DNA from: Acanthopleura granulata
Lineage: Eukaryota; Mollusca; Polyplacophora; Chitonida; Chitonidae
NCBI GenBank assembly: GCA_016165875.1
Contig: JABBOT010000003.1
Coordinates: 23,826,441-23,890,440, forward strand
Direction: 5' to 3'
DNA: 64,000 nt
Shown piece by piece: positions 38,701 to 53,700 of this stretch (the stretch's first letter is position 1; the number at the start of each line of letters is the position of its first letter). The notes under the pieces were generated by a model, which had not been told where the DNA came from, did not search any database, and was given only the letters and a program-made list of their open reading frames with translations. Made by a program: the position numbers and the translations under genes.

Positions 38701-41700
38701 TTCATCACAAACTGCCCAATACTTCCCCAGTCTTCTCCTTTAAGATGGTGCATGTGCTGACAGTCACAAGTTTCCAGGTATTGTACATCAAATATCACAT
38801 ACATGTGAACACCAAGAGAATCCCCACTAATACCCCATGCTGACTAGTACACGTACTTAGACACCCACCTACTGCTAAATGTAGGTGTACACCCCCTAAT
38901 TCAGTTACCATTTCTTTTCAGCCATGTGCCAATGTTTACCTTAGACTCAATAGCTTTGACAGATACGGCATATGTTAAAACACAGGTGGAAATCAATAAA
39001 GTCATATTTATTATAAAATCAATGCTAAGCACACATGCGCATTTACACTTTGATTGAGGTGACATTTATTTTCTACTCACAAGCCCTCTCTCTGTCCATC
39101 GAGGAGTGCCTGACACAGGGACTTGTTCTGGGGTATGGTCTGCAGGATCTGCCCTTCAGCTGTCACATAGCCTATCGCCCACTGGCCAAGCCGAGTACAG
39201 CTCAGACGAAACACATAGCTGCAGAAGACAAGTATAACCTATTACATACCTATATAATAAAGCCTAAAGAAGGTAAATTTGCAGGTGGGGAGAGACAAAA
39301 AAAAGAAAACAAAGCAAAAAGGAAATGACAACAAAGTTAGTTGTCTTAAAAAATAAGTAAAAATTAGGGAGACAGTTTTCATGAAATTTAAACCTGTGCA
39401 GGTGTAGAAATTTAACATAAAATAGAACATTTAATCCACAGATGAAGGTAAATCAGTTCCTGAACAAGTTAATTGTTCGATACTGTGGAATTCAGAGATG
39501 CACTACTGTACGAATAAGACAAAACATACAATTCAATAAAAAGCAAACCAATATGAATGATTATGGCTTTACACCATATCGGCTGTATCTCAGCCATATC
39601 GTAGCGTCAAACCATAATGTTGTCTCCTCATACATATACACACCCTAAACGATCAACCCTAAGAAGTCCCCTTAGTTATGATGACTACAGCTCTGTACCA
39701 GTAGCTAGGGGATGTGCAGGGGAGTAGACGTATCCATGGGACATTCACAATGGTACAACCCAGGGGTGCATATTAACACCAATATTAAGTCATTAGCCGA
39801 AATAGATCATTTTATACAAAAGCCTAATGCAAAAATGTGTTCTGAAAATCACAAATGGAAATAAACCAGGTACCAGTTTATTTTTTTGATTAGTGTTTTA
39901 CGCTCTTCTCAAGAATATTTCACTTACATGATGGTGGCCAGCATCACGGTGGGAGAAAACCGGGCAGAGCCTGAGGAAACCCATGACCATCCACAGGTTG
40001 CTGCCGGACCTTCCCATGAGCGGCCCGAGAGGAAGTCAGCATGAGCTGGCCTCGAACTCACAGTTATCGCATTGGTGAGAGGCATCTGGGTCATTATGCC
40101 ACACTGGCGCACTAATATCCTCAACCAAACAGGTCCCCCAACAGGTACCTATATATTCTGAAATAAACCTATTGCAGCAAATTTAAGATGTCAGCAGGCC
40201 ACCCTCACTGTCATGGTGCTATAAAGTTATTAGCCTCCCCAAAATGTCAAGTCTGTTTGTTTCCAGCTGCCAAAGGCTGTGGCTGTGGTTTAAGTCGCGG
40301 TGTTTGTTTGGTACCAGAAAAAGTTTTCCTGCCACTCCGCTTTCCCAAACCTATAAATCGGAGCATTGACATACAAATCACATATTCTTCAGACAAAAGT
40401 TAAACACAGATTTGCTTGTAACAAAGCATCCGATAAATTCTGCTGTGGATTACAAATGAAAACATAAGCAGGAAGCTAAACTCCTGTGAATCAATCACAC
40501 AATTGTCCATATTCTTGCACGAGACTGTGGTAAAACTTGTGCTCAAACAATACAGCCTAGTATAACCGTTCACTGGCCTGCAAGTCATGTTAATGGCCTG
40601 GGGCTGACAGGCCTTTACATACCTACATGTACCACTTGATACCACTTTCAAACTTGAGGCATGACAACAACCGAAACAGGCTTTGGAAAGAGACATCATG
40701 ATTATATCACTGTGCAGATAAAAGTGTTGACCAACAACTTAGACTACTTCTTTCTACATACGCTTACCAAATAAAAACATACAAATGTTATAAAAAAAAT
40801 TAAAAAAGAATATATTGAAGTTTCAGACACATGCTACAATGTGGAATTACTATGTAGTATATTATGTGTTATTGGGAACAAAAATAATTTCGGTAATTTT
40901 CACAAAATAATGAAATACACTGTACAGGTACATGCAATTTGTGTTGCACTACCTTTCATGTTCATAACATGATCACTGTAGTTACAAATGGATGAAAACA
41001 TACACATGATCACTGTAGTTACAAATGGATGAGAACGTATACATGATCACTGTAGTTACAAATGGATGAACACATATACATGCATATACATGTAACTTCG
41101 TCAGCGCTTACACTGAGACCATAGTACTGAGAAAATTGAATTAGCCCAATGTTAGGTTGTGTATATTTGATCCTTGTCCATTAACAACCAAGTTAATGAC
41201 ATTTCTTAATGTAGCATGACTAATGTGTGCTGAGTAAGCAGCACCCCAACTAAATGCATGCTATTCCTCCACACTCCCTATACTTTCAACTTCAGATTCT
41301 CTATGCCCATCCCCTTCACTCCCTACCACATCAGCAGCACACTACAGGCTAAACAGCAAAATATACACTTAAATATTAAAGGATGAGGTTAAAAGTTACT
41401 TTTGACCATGTGAACAGCTTTTGCTGATGTTTGTGCATGTGACCACCCACTCCTTATATCCGACCTCTCAGGAGCACTATAATACACTGACATACCCACG
41501 TAATCACATGAAGAACCAAGTACTTTCATCACCCCAAATCTTTTGAAGGCATGCTAGTGATCACAGCCAGGTTTGACATTATCAGTAATTAATTGGTCAA
41601 GTAATGATTCTCAGTGAAGGAAAACTGATTTGGGGAAACTAAGCATAGCCTCCAGGAAACTGAACTCTCGTCTGAGGAAACCAAACCTTGCACAAAGTAA

Positions 41701-44700
41701 AACTAAAGAAAATGAGGCAAAATACATAAGTTTGTGTAAAAAAAAGAAATATCTCACTTAACTCACATTTGTCCAACTTGTGAATTTCGTGGGCATAAAA
41801 GCATTTTAATTTTATTACCAATTTTCACAGTCATGACAGGTACAAAACAATGTTAGATTTTAATTTAGACATCTGTCTACAGTGCCCAGCTTCAAGAACA
41901 AAAATTAACTGACCAATTAAAATGACAAAAATACCTAAATTTTAAAGTAATGACTAAGTACTGTTTTTGCTCTCAAAATGTCACATTAATGGGAGGCTTC
42001 TGGGTAATGCAACGCTAACCAACTGACAAAACGGTGGCCCCCCAGAAGCACATTAAGAATTCTCAGCATCCGACAGTAGCTATACCTTAGTCACGGACAA
42101 AATTTTATGTCAAATTTTTTTAAAGATACACCAGTAATGTCCACACATAGACATATTATATACCCACAATAGTCCAAACACATGAACATCTGGGTCTATA
42201 AGCATTTATCATATACACATGAACAATTTCCTTATAGTATTGTAACACAAACTATTAATGGGGTGAGCTAATTAGTTCTGTCAACTCCAATATGCATAAA
42301 ATTGAAGATCTGCAAAGCATACAAATAGTCTCACAGATGTTCATGTAATCTATGTGAAAAAAATGGGCGTGTCAATTATACATAAATACTGTTTTAGAAG
42401 GGTGTGCTAATGAAGATGGTACAAACAAGTATAGACACTTACACAAACATGTACCCAGTGGTTTATTCGTAGCTGTCATTTATACGGTGTACTTGAATGT
42501 GACTAGAATAATAATACCATGAGTGCATTGCAATATGACATGCAGAGGACACTGCAATAAAGTACTGGCACAACGTTTAAAAAGTGAAATGATTCTGAGC
42601 AGAAAAAATGATAACGAACAGGAAGAGAAGCTAATGAAACCTAAAAAATCTTGATGTCAAATTAAAGGTGAGATGCTAGTCAGAAGTTTGCTAGCTGCAG
42701 TTAGTTGGGGTTGGTTGAGGGTTACGGGATGTAGTTAATTTTAAGTGGCCCTAATTTCAAAAAAGGATGAGCACACATCCTTCCTGTAAACTATATGGTA
42801 ATGAAGACCTCCAGGCATACTTTATCACAGCATGTGAAATATCCATGGAGATCTCCTTATAACAATAACATGTCCTAATTTAAACTTTACCAATTTGTGA
42901 CAGCATTACAAATATAAATTCACACAAGACCGATTTAACTTCCAAGAGAAGAACATTATACTCATAATGTACTTCACGAAAAATTTACCATAAATGCTAT
43001 AATATCATTAAACTTGTGGACATCAACATAGATCTCTGACTATAGTGGCTGATGTCTTTCCAAAATGTAACAGAACACCATCAATGACCAAAACAGATTT
43101 TGAACTCATTAATTTCCAGCAGTAAAAGTAACTAGGCTTGGTCTGAACCATCAGTGAGAGGTTAAAGGTCAACAGTCCCTGCCTCTCACAGCCTCCTCAT
43201 TCCACCAGACATAGGCAGCAGCCTGTCTGCATTCAACCCTCACTTGCTGGGCCCTAACAACGTGCACAAGTACAACATCCTCTCTCTGACATAGATAAAA
43301 GGGACCCATACTTAGAGTATGAATACTTAGAGTATGAATCTGATCATTATCAGTACAAGAGATCATTCTGCACTGATTTCTGAATGATGTCAATGCCTTC
43401 ATGACCCAACAGCAGCTTTATGGGTCACATAAACAATTCACAGTCCTGTACCAATAGAATATTCTGTTCCAAACTCTCAAATCTACCACTGGTGAACATA
43501 AGTATATGTCACAAGTGTGTAAGTATCATGTTTAATAGATCTCTATGCATTAAATTAACGATATCTGATTCATTAATTTGAAACTTATTAAGAACATTTC
43601 ACTAATATCATAATACCAGCATTCAGATCTATGATGGTGGAATCTGTGCAGATTTCTGTGAGAAACTGCCACTATTTGTCAGGTGTCAAGCAATCACACT
43701 GACTTAAAGCCACAGTCAAATCAGCAAGGGCTGATTTGCAAGGAGGGAATGGCTGCAACAAAAGCAATTGTTGAATGTTCATTTAATTCTCATGTAGCTA
43801 TTTGATTCTTGTTGAACTCCACTCTCAAGAACATCTCACTTATATCATGGTGGTCAGTTTCATATGTGGAATTCACCAGAGCACGCTGACCTTAGACAAG
43901 TTACATACTAACATGGCTACATGTCATGTAAACACTTCCAGGTCATATTTGTGGATGATCAATGATAAGTTTGACCATCTAATCTCACCTAAGCCCAACA
44001 GAGAGTGACAGTGAGGTGTGGGGCTATCCACAATCTCCCTGCCCAAGGCTGGGTTTGAACCAGCCCCTCCTAGTAACTGGAAGATGGGCGTATTAACCAC
44101 TCAGCCACAGCCCACCCCCAATTGTTATCTGAGTTTATTTACATATACATGAATATTCATACAGAAAAACTGTGGCCACAGGTCATAATAAATGCAAAAT
44201 ATTAAGCCACCCCAAATTTCATACCATTTCTGTACAATTATGACATATAAGTACTTCCCATTAAAAATCCTTAAACATTTCAGCTACATGTACATAACTA
44301 TTAGTTACTGTTCATCAGTGAAACAGAATGCAACTACAGTTCAGGCGTATCACACAGAACCAAACATGTATCTCTGAATATCAACAGGGAAGCAGGCAAG
44401 TCCTCAGCACATTTTACTTCCGCATAGGAGAAACTAAACTGAAATTTGAAACTGTTTACAGAAACTAGAGCCCAGGCCTGTGAAATGGGTCTATTGCTCT
44501 TTCTCTAATTTTATTCTTCTTGTAACTATGGACCAGTTGTCTTTGAGTACAATTCGTTAGCCTTCTCCACACACAAAGTGCCTATCTATTATTGTGTCCA
44601 TAATGGAGAATCTGGCAGCAGTACTTTCCACCATTTTATATCGATCTTATTATCTTCCCCAGCTCATGACATTAGTTTAAAGAGAATGCATTGCACTAGA

Positions 44701-47700
44701 ACTTTATACTGTGATATACTGTAAGACTGAAGATATTTTCCCTAACAAAATTTTGCAACTAAGTCCTTACCATTTCTATTTGTTCAGTTAGTGTGAGCAG
44801 CAACGAAGTCCAAAATACATGTATCTTCGTTATTTGTACCACTGCTGTATGTGGCAATAGGTCAAATCAACACATCTTAATACAATATGTGTTTATTATA
44901 CATTTTTGTCAAGCTTGTATCAGGGAAAGTTTTCGGACCAATGCTAGCTGGAGACTTTGAACCCTTTGAATATACCATAACTGCTTGTAACTGATATGCC
45001 ACTGCTAACAGTTACTTTGTATGTTAAAATTGCTAATTTGAATCTGACACTTGATTTGTGATGATGGAGAAGGGGCATTTTCAAGGGGCATATACATGTA
45101 CACTGAAGTGAAAATCAAGCAAGCTGCAGATAGTTTTGTGTTTCCCCAGGGCTCTGTGTGGTTTCCTCCCACTGTAATGCTGGCCGCCATTGTATAAGTG
45201 AAATATTCTTGAGTGTGCCACAAAACACCGATCACATAAATAAATAAATCGATACCTGGTTTATTTTCAGTTGTGATTTTCAGAACATGTTCTTGCATTA
45301 GGCTTTTGTATAAAATGATCTATTTTGGCTAATGACTTAATACTGGTGTTAATATGCACCCCTGGGTTGTACCATTGTCAATGTCCCATGAATACGTCCA
45401 CTCCCCTACACATCCCCTCGCTACTGGTACAGAGCTGTAGTCCTCATAACTAAGGAGACTTCTACCAGTCAATCATTCAGGATGTGTATATATATGAAAT
45501 TAAATAAACAGATAAATAATCTGAAAATCACATACTTCTCTAACACTCAATATTTAAAATCATATGACGCTGGGTAACACATTTCTTTCGATACAGAATT
45601 AAGATTGTGCACAAAGTTTCAAATGTTTTAGAATATTTGTGTAACAATATGCTCATTAAAATTCTATAACAGCAAACAAATGTCTGCAGGCGCTCATATG
45701 CACAGAACCACAGTTAAAGTTACCCCGAAACAGAAGGCAAGGGCAAAAAATTATACGAGCTTTGCTGGGAAACCATGAAAGCATAACATATGCATTTTTT
45801 GTAATATTTATAAAATAATGTTAAATATCTTCTTATCCTATTATCCCATGAATTCAGCTAATGAATCTTATTTTTTGATGTGTTGGCTGAGAAACGAAAG
45901 TTTATATATATTACAGTTATCATTAGTCAACAGCAGGAGACGATTTTCGGCGGCTGCAGGTTGCAAAACTGCCGCCTACAAAAGCTGATTAGAAAATAAA
46001 AAGTAATATGGCGCTGTTGTTGTTTCACACTTGAGAAAGAGAACTCTTGTACCTTTCAGTTTGTCACTGTAAAAGTCTCAGTTTCACACTTTTCCCTCTA
46101 TGCTATATCTTATATTTATCATTTAGATGACAACACTTCATTTAGTGTGACAAATTTGATTATTGATTTTCCTGACTTACATAACTTGCATAATGTTTTC
46201 CAGCCATGAGGGACAGTTCCTGTGTACCTTATACAATGCACAGGTTGTAAATGTGACAGGCAAGGTACCTGTCCCTTAAATATTTCTGGGCATTAACCCC
46301 AAAGGGTCAAGGTCAAATGCCTGACACAAAAGCAGTTCTATCGACTTCGAGTTCGGATATCTGCAGCGATTTTTTGGCGTACAGGTGATGTAAATGTTTT
46401 CGCTATATACACTACTACAGCCAGTCAAGGTGCCGATTGGTAGGTGACATTTATTGTTACCATCCTCAAAACAGTACAAGCGCATTTGATGACCTTTCAG
46501 GACATAAAACTAAAAGGATAATATGTGAAAGCACTACTCCAGACATAATTTTTTTCAAAAATGGAGTAGTTGAAGTTTCATTCAATGCACAATCATTTCA
46601 TATAAATCCCAGCAAAACAACGAAGAAAACATCTAGAAAGGAAGGTAATGCTTGACCATAACACATGATCTATTTCGTTAAACACACTGACACTGAGCAC
46701 TTCAGTGAAACTACTTCCGGATATTTTCTCCACATTTTTCCATGCCTCTATAATGGGCTTCTGGTGATTTTCTCCAACAGATCCATGAAAAGTTTACCTA
46801 TTTTTCATCAACTATGGGTTTACACCATATTTAACACCAACAAAGAAGGAAATTACCAAAGTATATTTTTAATAACATGTGCATGTCTTGAAAATTACAT
46901 GCAATCCACCTACTAGCATATGATGGTAGGGTGTGTTCAGGATCTCCATGGGCTGTCTAGATGAAGAGATCTGGGAATTTAGACCAGAATGCTGGCCCTA
47001 ATCTAAACCACATGTTTGTGTACTAAAGAAACTCAGGAAAGAGGAACATGACATGTAACAGCCTAATATGATACACATGGGCCATTTGCCCTATAAGCCC
47101 CAAAATATAATTCAAAGATACTTCAACGGGCAAAATAGAGTTTGAATCGTCTAACATTAGCAGTCATTAAAGTTGTAAATTTACATTTGTATTAGTATCA
47201 ACCAATAGTTAGCCTGGTTCTGCCCGAGCGGATATAAAGGTGAAATCGAAATTAGTGCTAGCTGATCTCCTGGACTTCAGCACTTTTAACATGGCAGTGA
47301 TAGGAGTGGTCTAGACAACATATTCAAAATGAATGGTTTCAAAGAGAGCTGTCTGGGCAACTACTTTCTCATTTTTCACTAATAGCCAATCTTTAGGGCA
47401 ACTAAATAAATTTTAGTTTTCTGAAACAAAGAGACTTGGTTGGTTTCTTCAAGACGTGTCAAAATACTTCAACATGATAACCTGCACCACGGTTCAGAAT
47501 TAAGGGTAACTGACATGCACTTATGTTGACAGTACTGACCTTCCAGGTTTATTCACATATTTCCTCAACCTGGCCTTGACCTCATCGTAGGTCAGGAAGG
47601 CCACATAACCAGGATGGGTTACAGCTAACACATTCCAATTTCTGAGCAGATTGGTCCAGGGCTGGAATAACCTGTCAAAATAACACATGTTGTCAAACAA

Positions 47701-50700
47701 GTGGTACACACTGTAACAACAAAGCCACTGAAATATGACAGAGATGAGTAACACTGAAGGTAACACAGCCTAACTGTGATTTGAAATCTTTAAGAATTAT
47801 GGTTTTGAAAGAAATACTGTCAATACATTGAAGACATGCACGGCACGCACAGGTATTTCGCAAGAAAACGTACTAACAAGTTCAGTTCACCTGACACAAA
47901 GATAGTTCTACATCCTAGACAGAAGAGACCCTGAAACATAACAGATTATGGAAATTCCAGAACAGGACTTACCTTGAGAATACATCAAATTCAAAACAGG
48001 AAATATAGTCATTACAGGTAAGGTCTATGGTTGTTTTCAAGGCCATAGCCTCTAAAGGTGAGCTGATCTGGTGAGCTTCGTTCAGGATCTGACGGAACAT
48101 CTTCCACTGCACAATTGTTCTGAAACACAACATCAGACATCAAGGTTAATTAACGTCATGGACATCTTAATGGAAAGTCTCCTACATTTCATCCCTGATT
48201 AGAGTAATACAGCTACATGTGCTTCAATCCAGATAATAACAGTTAGAAGTCAATTCTACCAATATGATAATACATAGCCAGTACTACATGAAAACATCCT
48301 TCATTTCTAATTAATTTATTTGGGCTTCAAGCCAGTCAGGCTTACTGTATCTGTTCGGATTATTTGTTTTTATTATTATTATTCTCACCAAAACTGTGAC
48401 GTGTTTTTATAGAAAAGTATTAGCTTTTGAGCAGATTTCGTCACGTGACTTGGCGGCCATCTTGGATTTTGATGAAAACCTTAAAAAATCTTCTCCAGAA
48501 GAATGGCTGATGCGACTTAAACTGAAGTTGCACAAAGCCTAGGCTTGTTAAGTTTGAGAACGAGAACTTTCGTGGTTGAAAACTGTACAAGCTGTGATTG
48601 GGTGAAAATGTCAGGTGACTCCGAATTTCGCTTTTTGCTAAGCGTTCCCTGGAGATTATTCGAAAGAAAGAATGCAATGTTTATGCAAATTAGGTTTTAG
48701 CTAACAGAGTTGAAGTGATATCGCATGATTTTATTTTTTTTGAATTTGAATATTCTAAATATGCTATCTGACATAGTTTGACTTTCTGATCACGAATCTG
48801 GTCTTATTTTTTTTCCCCACATTGCAATGAAAGGCGAAAAAGCTTATGCTCTCACATGAAAGATATAAGTGTAAAGAAAAGTTGCATGGAAATTTGAAAT
48901 GAAAATTGTGACTGCCTTCTGCACTTAGTGATATATATATAATAGAGTAGGGGAGATGCTGTCAAAATTTTCCTCCGACTTGACCTAATTACACAGATGT
49001 GTCTCGGGCAGTTCAGCGGCGAAGATGATTGACGTCGGGAAATTGACATTAGGTCGTGCCAGATTATTTATCGCTCACACCAGTCAATCATGTCAGAGTT
49101 CGATCCCAGCTTAGCGAATTTGTCACATGATGAAAATTTTCTTAATTTAAACATTTCAAGTACGCTGCTAGCCACAAGTTTCCCCCACGTTTGGAGGTCA
49201 CCTGACACAAAACCACTACAGCTGTAGAGCTGAAAATGGCTAAGTGCAAAGGGCTATATGTGTACTATATGCGTGCAGAAAATCGTTGAAGTGTCTTAAT
49301 GCGGAGTTGCAGTGCTTGAAAAATTGGTGCTGACCTTCCCACGTACGCCCTGCGAGGAAGCCACTCAGACCTAGGCTTGAACTCACATTGACCGCAATGG
49401 CGAGAGGCCCCTGAGCCACTGTACCGTTCTAGCACACTAACCACAAGGCCATGGAGGCCCCTTTCTATAGGTGAAAGAAACTGCACTACTCTTGAGTAAA
49501 CCACAAACTACAAAAAATATCTTGTGCAAACAGTTAGTCAAATGCTGCTGACTGCTCCTTACTGCCAAGGCTCCCAAGAACTATGGGAGCAGGGAATCAG
49601 CAAATTCCTTGGCCAAGGCCAGGATTGAACCCACTTCTCTAACCAAATAAAGTATTTCTCTTCTAAAACACTTGTGTGTCTGCCAGATGTATGAATGAAC
49701 ACTGTCAACTTACAATGATCTATTAAAATGCTCAGCTTATGTATCAAAAATATTTACCATACATGTACCTGTAAAAGCTTTGGATCTTAACAGTGACCAA
49801 TGATATCTCATACAAGTTACACTCAGCAAATAAAGCTGACAAAACATGACAACTCTGATAACAAAAGCTCTCGTCACTTAGGCTACATGAACATGTAAGT
49901 CAATATCTAGAACACATGTTTCTTAGTTTTTATGTCATACTCACTAGATAATAAATAACCAGAGTCACTCCGAAGAAAGTCGTTATGACGATTTCAATAT
50001 TTTGACTTTATAATCAGGAGATATGAGCCATGTGAGGCATGTTATAGGTGTACAGGTAAATACATGTACATACATGTAGTTATCAGTACATTCCCTAATA
50101 ACCATTAGTGGCAATATATATAATACCATGCACACTACATACATGGTAGTTAATGCACAGTAATGATGTCTTTCTAGTGGTGAAAAGTGTTAATTAAAGT
50201 CATGAAATTGAATTTCTTCACAGTTACGATACTCTGCTTATTTATTAATTCAAGCTGTTCAGAGGATCAGCTACATCATGGGAAAACTTGATCAAGTGTC
50301 ATTCATAAATGTGCATGCCCAGTGGCAGTGGTAAACTTTGGGCAATCAGACACACCAGTCTGAAACTGGCCATTGTAATTTTAAACTACATGTACCTGAA
50401 TCTGCCTGACCCACATAGACTTTTATGTTACATGTACAACCTTTTCACCTAGTATGTGCATGCATATCATATTGATTCCCTATAGGATGGACCAGCACAC
50501 ACTAATTCAAGAAACACGCACAAACATACACTTTACACAGCTTTATCACTTGTAAATACTACCAGTATGTAGGCTGCATGTGTTTAGCTTCTAGAAGTGA
50601 AAATCTGCCCATCAAACACACATACATCACTATCTGTTAACAAGCATTGGTTATTAACAGCATTGGTTATTACATAACGCACTGACTGAAAACTAAAAAC

Positions 50701-53700
50701 ATGACCTGTGTGTGCTCAACTATATATAACACACATAAAATTGGAATCCATAATATTGTATACTTTCCACCACTACCATACTTCCTCCTTTATAAAATAC
50801 ATGTATAATTTATGTATCTGTGCAGAGTGTAGTCCATATCGCTGTATCCACACACAATTTATACCTCTTATCTCAAATGACAGGTCAAAGTTTCACCATA
50901 TTGATATTTACTTCCCTATGGAGAATGTTCTTCAGCACCCACATTATCTAATTCTAATATGTACTTCTCTCTCCACACAGAACAGCATTGTTTCACAGAA
51001 CTTTACGTAACAATGATGCTCTTTAGACAGATCTCTGCCAGGAAATTGAGGATATGATCGCCTGCATTTTGTTCTACTTAGCACAGTGCTCACAGGATTT
51101 CGAGGAGCCCTGTTAAGCCATGTGATTCAATCGCAGATCTCCTCTGTAAACATGTCTTACACAGTCTTACATGTTTGATTCACAAGCAAATTGAGTAAGA
51201 CCATTGTATTCTCCTGTAGCCTTGCATGCTAAACTAAAGGTGAACCTGATTCAAACTACATGTGTGCAGAAAAACCAGGAATTGTTCCAGGCAACCTACA
51301 AACATTTAATGAACAGTATCATATAAAAGTTGGTCCTCAGATACTTGGATGGGAAAGACATGTGTAAATGTATTTCTGATTCCCACATGCTATGTGATAA
51401 ATAATACCTCACAAAACAAGAAAGAAAATCCTGCTTGTTGATAGAAACACCAAGAACTGAACCTGTACCTGTAATGATGCTAGACTGTGTTCTCCTGAAC
51501 CATCTCATTCAGTCAGTAATACATATACTTACAGAACCACAGGTACATATGCACCTACTCTGACAACAACTATGAGGTTTTCGAACATGGATACATGTGC
51601 ATTATTATGTTACCTGTATGTTCAATGTGTTGTTATACTGGTTCTTTCTGAATTAGGCACATGTACACTGGCTCAACACCAGCAAGTATACTATGCATGG
51701 CGTATACCCTTAACCTACATGTACAATGTATGATACATATAGGAATGAAAGGTGATACAACTGGCACCTCATAATATCTTTGAAATTCAGAAAATAAAGC
51801 CTTGGGTCACCAGAATTTTGAAACGGTTACAACTACATGTATACTCCGCATCTGACAGAAATCCACTGATGAAATGTTTAATATACCAGTAACAGTAATT
51901 TAATGTATTTTAACACAATAAAAACTGACATCCATGTAAGAGCACTAGCAGCCCTCTCCACCCATCATGTTTACAATCTCTGTCACAGGACAGCTGAAAT
52001 ATACATGCAAGAAATTAAGAAATGAAGAGAACCAAGTTGGCAGATGAACAAACATTTTGGGATTTTTCTGTATGTACATGAAATACATGTACATTGTCAT
52101 GACTACTTGTAGATGCTCAATGAAATTGGAATGCCTGTCTTTTACTAGCAGATGTGTGTCATGTACATGTATAGACAAAGGCAAGGAACAAAGTTCTTCA
52201 TTACTTGCTACATGTATGTTAGAGTACATGTATTTGGTTTATTGAGATTCTTGCACCTGTGGTTTAAATATTACTTATTCAAGATAAATATAGGCCTAGG
52301 GAACAAAACAGTAGGTAGCTTGACACAAATTCTGAATTAAAGCAATTCACAGAAAACTGATTGAAATGACAGTAAAAGGTGAAGAATAAAACATATCTAT
52401 GAAAGAGAAATATTTCATAAACTTCATGAAATCTTCATTATAATGGAGCATAATCACTAAACCATTCTAAATTCCAGACCAAGTCTTTTTCAATGTCAAG
52501 CATGATAACTTGGAAACAATTAAGGCTATATGTAGGAGGCAGGTATGTAGAGGTTCCATCAATCATGAGGTCATAAAATTTCATTTAAACTGCCCAAAAT
52601 CTAAGCTTGCTGCAAAGAAAGGATATTTGACAGTGAAGGCTGAATACCATAAATATTGTTCAAGTGAGAGGTGGAAATGATAAATGGGTTATCATTTTCA
52701 CCTTTCTAAAGAGAACAATATATATGCCTTCACTGTGCATTGTGCAATATTCTATTTATTATTTATACTTTAACAATGTCATGATTGTGTGTATTTAAAG
52801 AAGATTTAAGCAATGTTTTCAGGTACAAGCCTTCAAAAACCTGTCAACAGTATAACATTGCATACATGATGTTTATGTCGTCGAGTCTTCTTGGTTGAAC
52901 ATAATATAACAAGGGAATAGAGCAGTTGACTGGATTTTTATTATGACATTGTCACAGTGAGCTCAAACTGGAACATCATAAAATAGTTTTAAAGAAAAAG
53001 TGTTTCATTTTTGACATCACTGCATCTGGGTGTGTAATATCAAAATGTAATAACAGAAGTGATATCGAACTAGTGAAAATAATACTTTTATCAGTGAACG
53101 AAATACTGGGATTTCACTGATGTATAAATAATAAAATGATTTAGCAAATGCCTACAAATGTAGAATAAAAGACATTCTTTACTTTACCATAAAGTTAAAC
53201 ATGTATCCTTATAATGCATATTTAAATATGTGTACTCAATGAATGAATGAATGAATGAATGAATGCTTATTGTTTAACGCCCTACTCAAGAATATTTCAC
53301 TTATACGAAGGCGGTGTCTCCTTGGTGCAGGACGGATTTCCACCGTATCTTTTATCTGGTGCTGCCTCACCGAGACGGCTTGCCGAAGACACCCAACAAG
53401 CCCCCTCACCCAGTCACATTATACTGACACCGGGCCGACCAGTCCACCCTCTATCCTCTTATTGCTGAGCGCCTAGCGAGGAAGCAGAATGTACCATTTT
53501 TTTAAAGTCTTTGGTATGACCCGACCCAGGTTTGAACCCAGATCTCCCCGTCCGAAAGCGGACGCCTGTACTCAATGAACACAGTCCCAATAGAATGTTA
53601 TATATCAAATGTGTGCAAAACATATCCACTATTATTTACAGTAAATGACCTAAAATTTCACCCAGCAAAGTGCATCATTAGAGGCAAACACATTTCATAG

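Larger units (their letters stand above)
39219..47539 (-). other. CBL: CBL intron 3 (8.3 kb)
   Basis: Contains the inverted duplication, SINE copies, a 37-bp tandem repeat and otherwise unique AT-rich sequence; no other gene recognised. Confidence 0.85.

Noticed and set aside
44033..44112. tRNA-Ser/Leu-like sequence on the minus strand
   Set aside because: A and B boxes are present, but acceptor and anticodon stems do not pair and it is joined to a SINE body and tail.
53255..53476. 73-codon plus-strand frame with a starting Met
   Set aside because: Lies wholly within a family B SINE.
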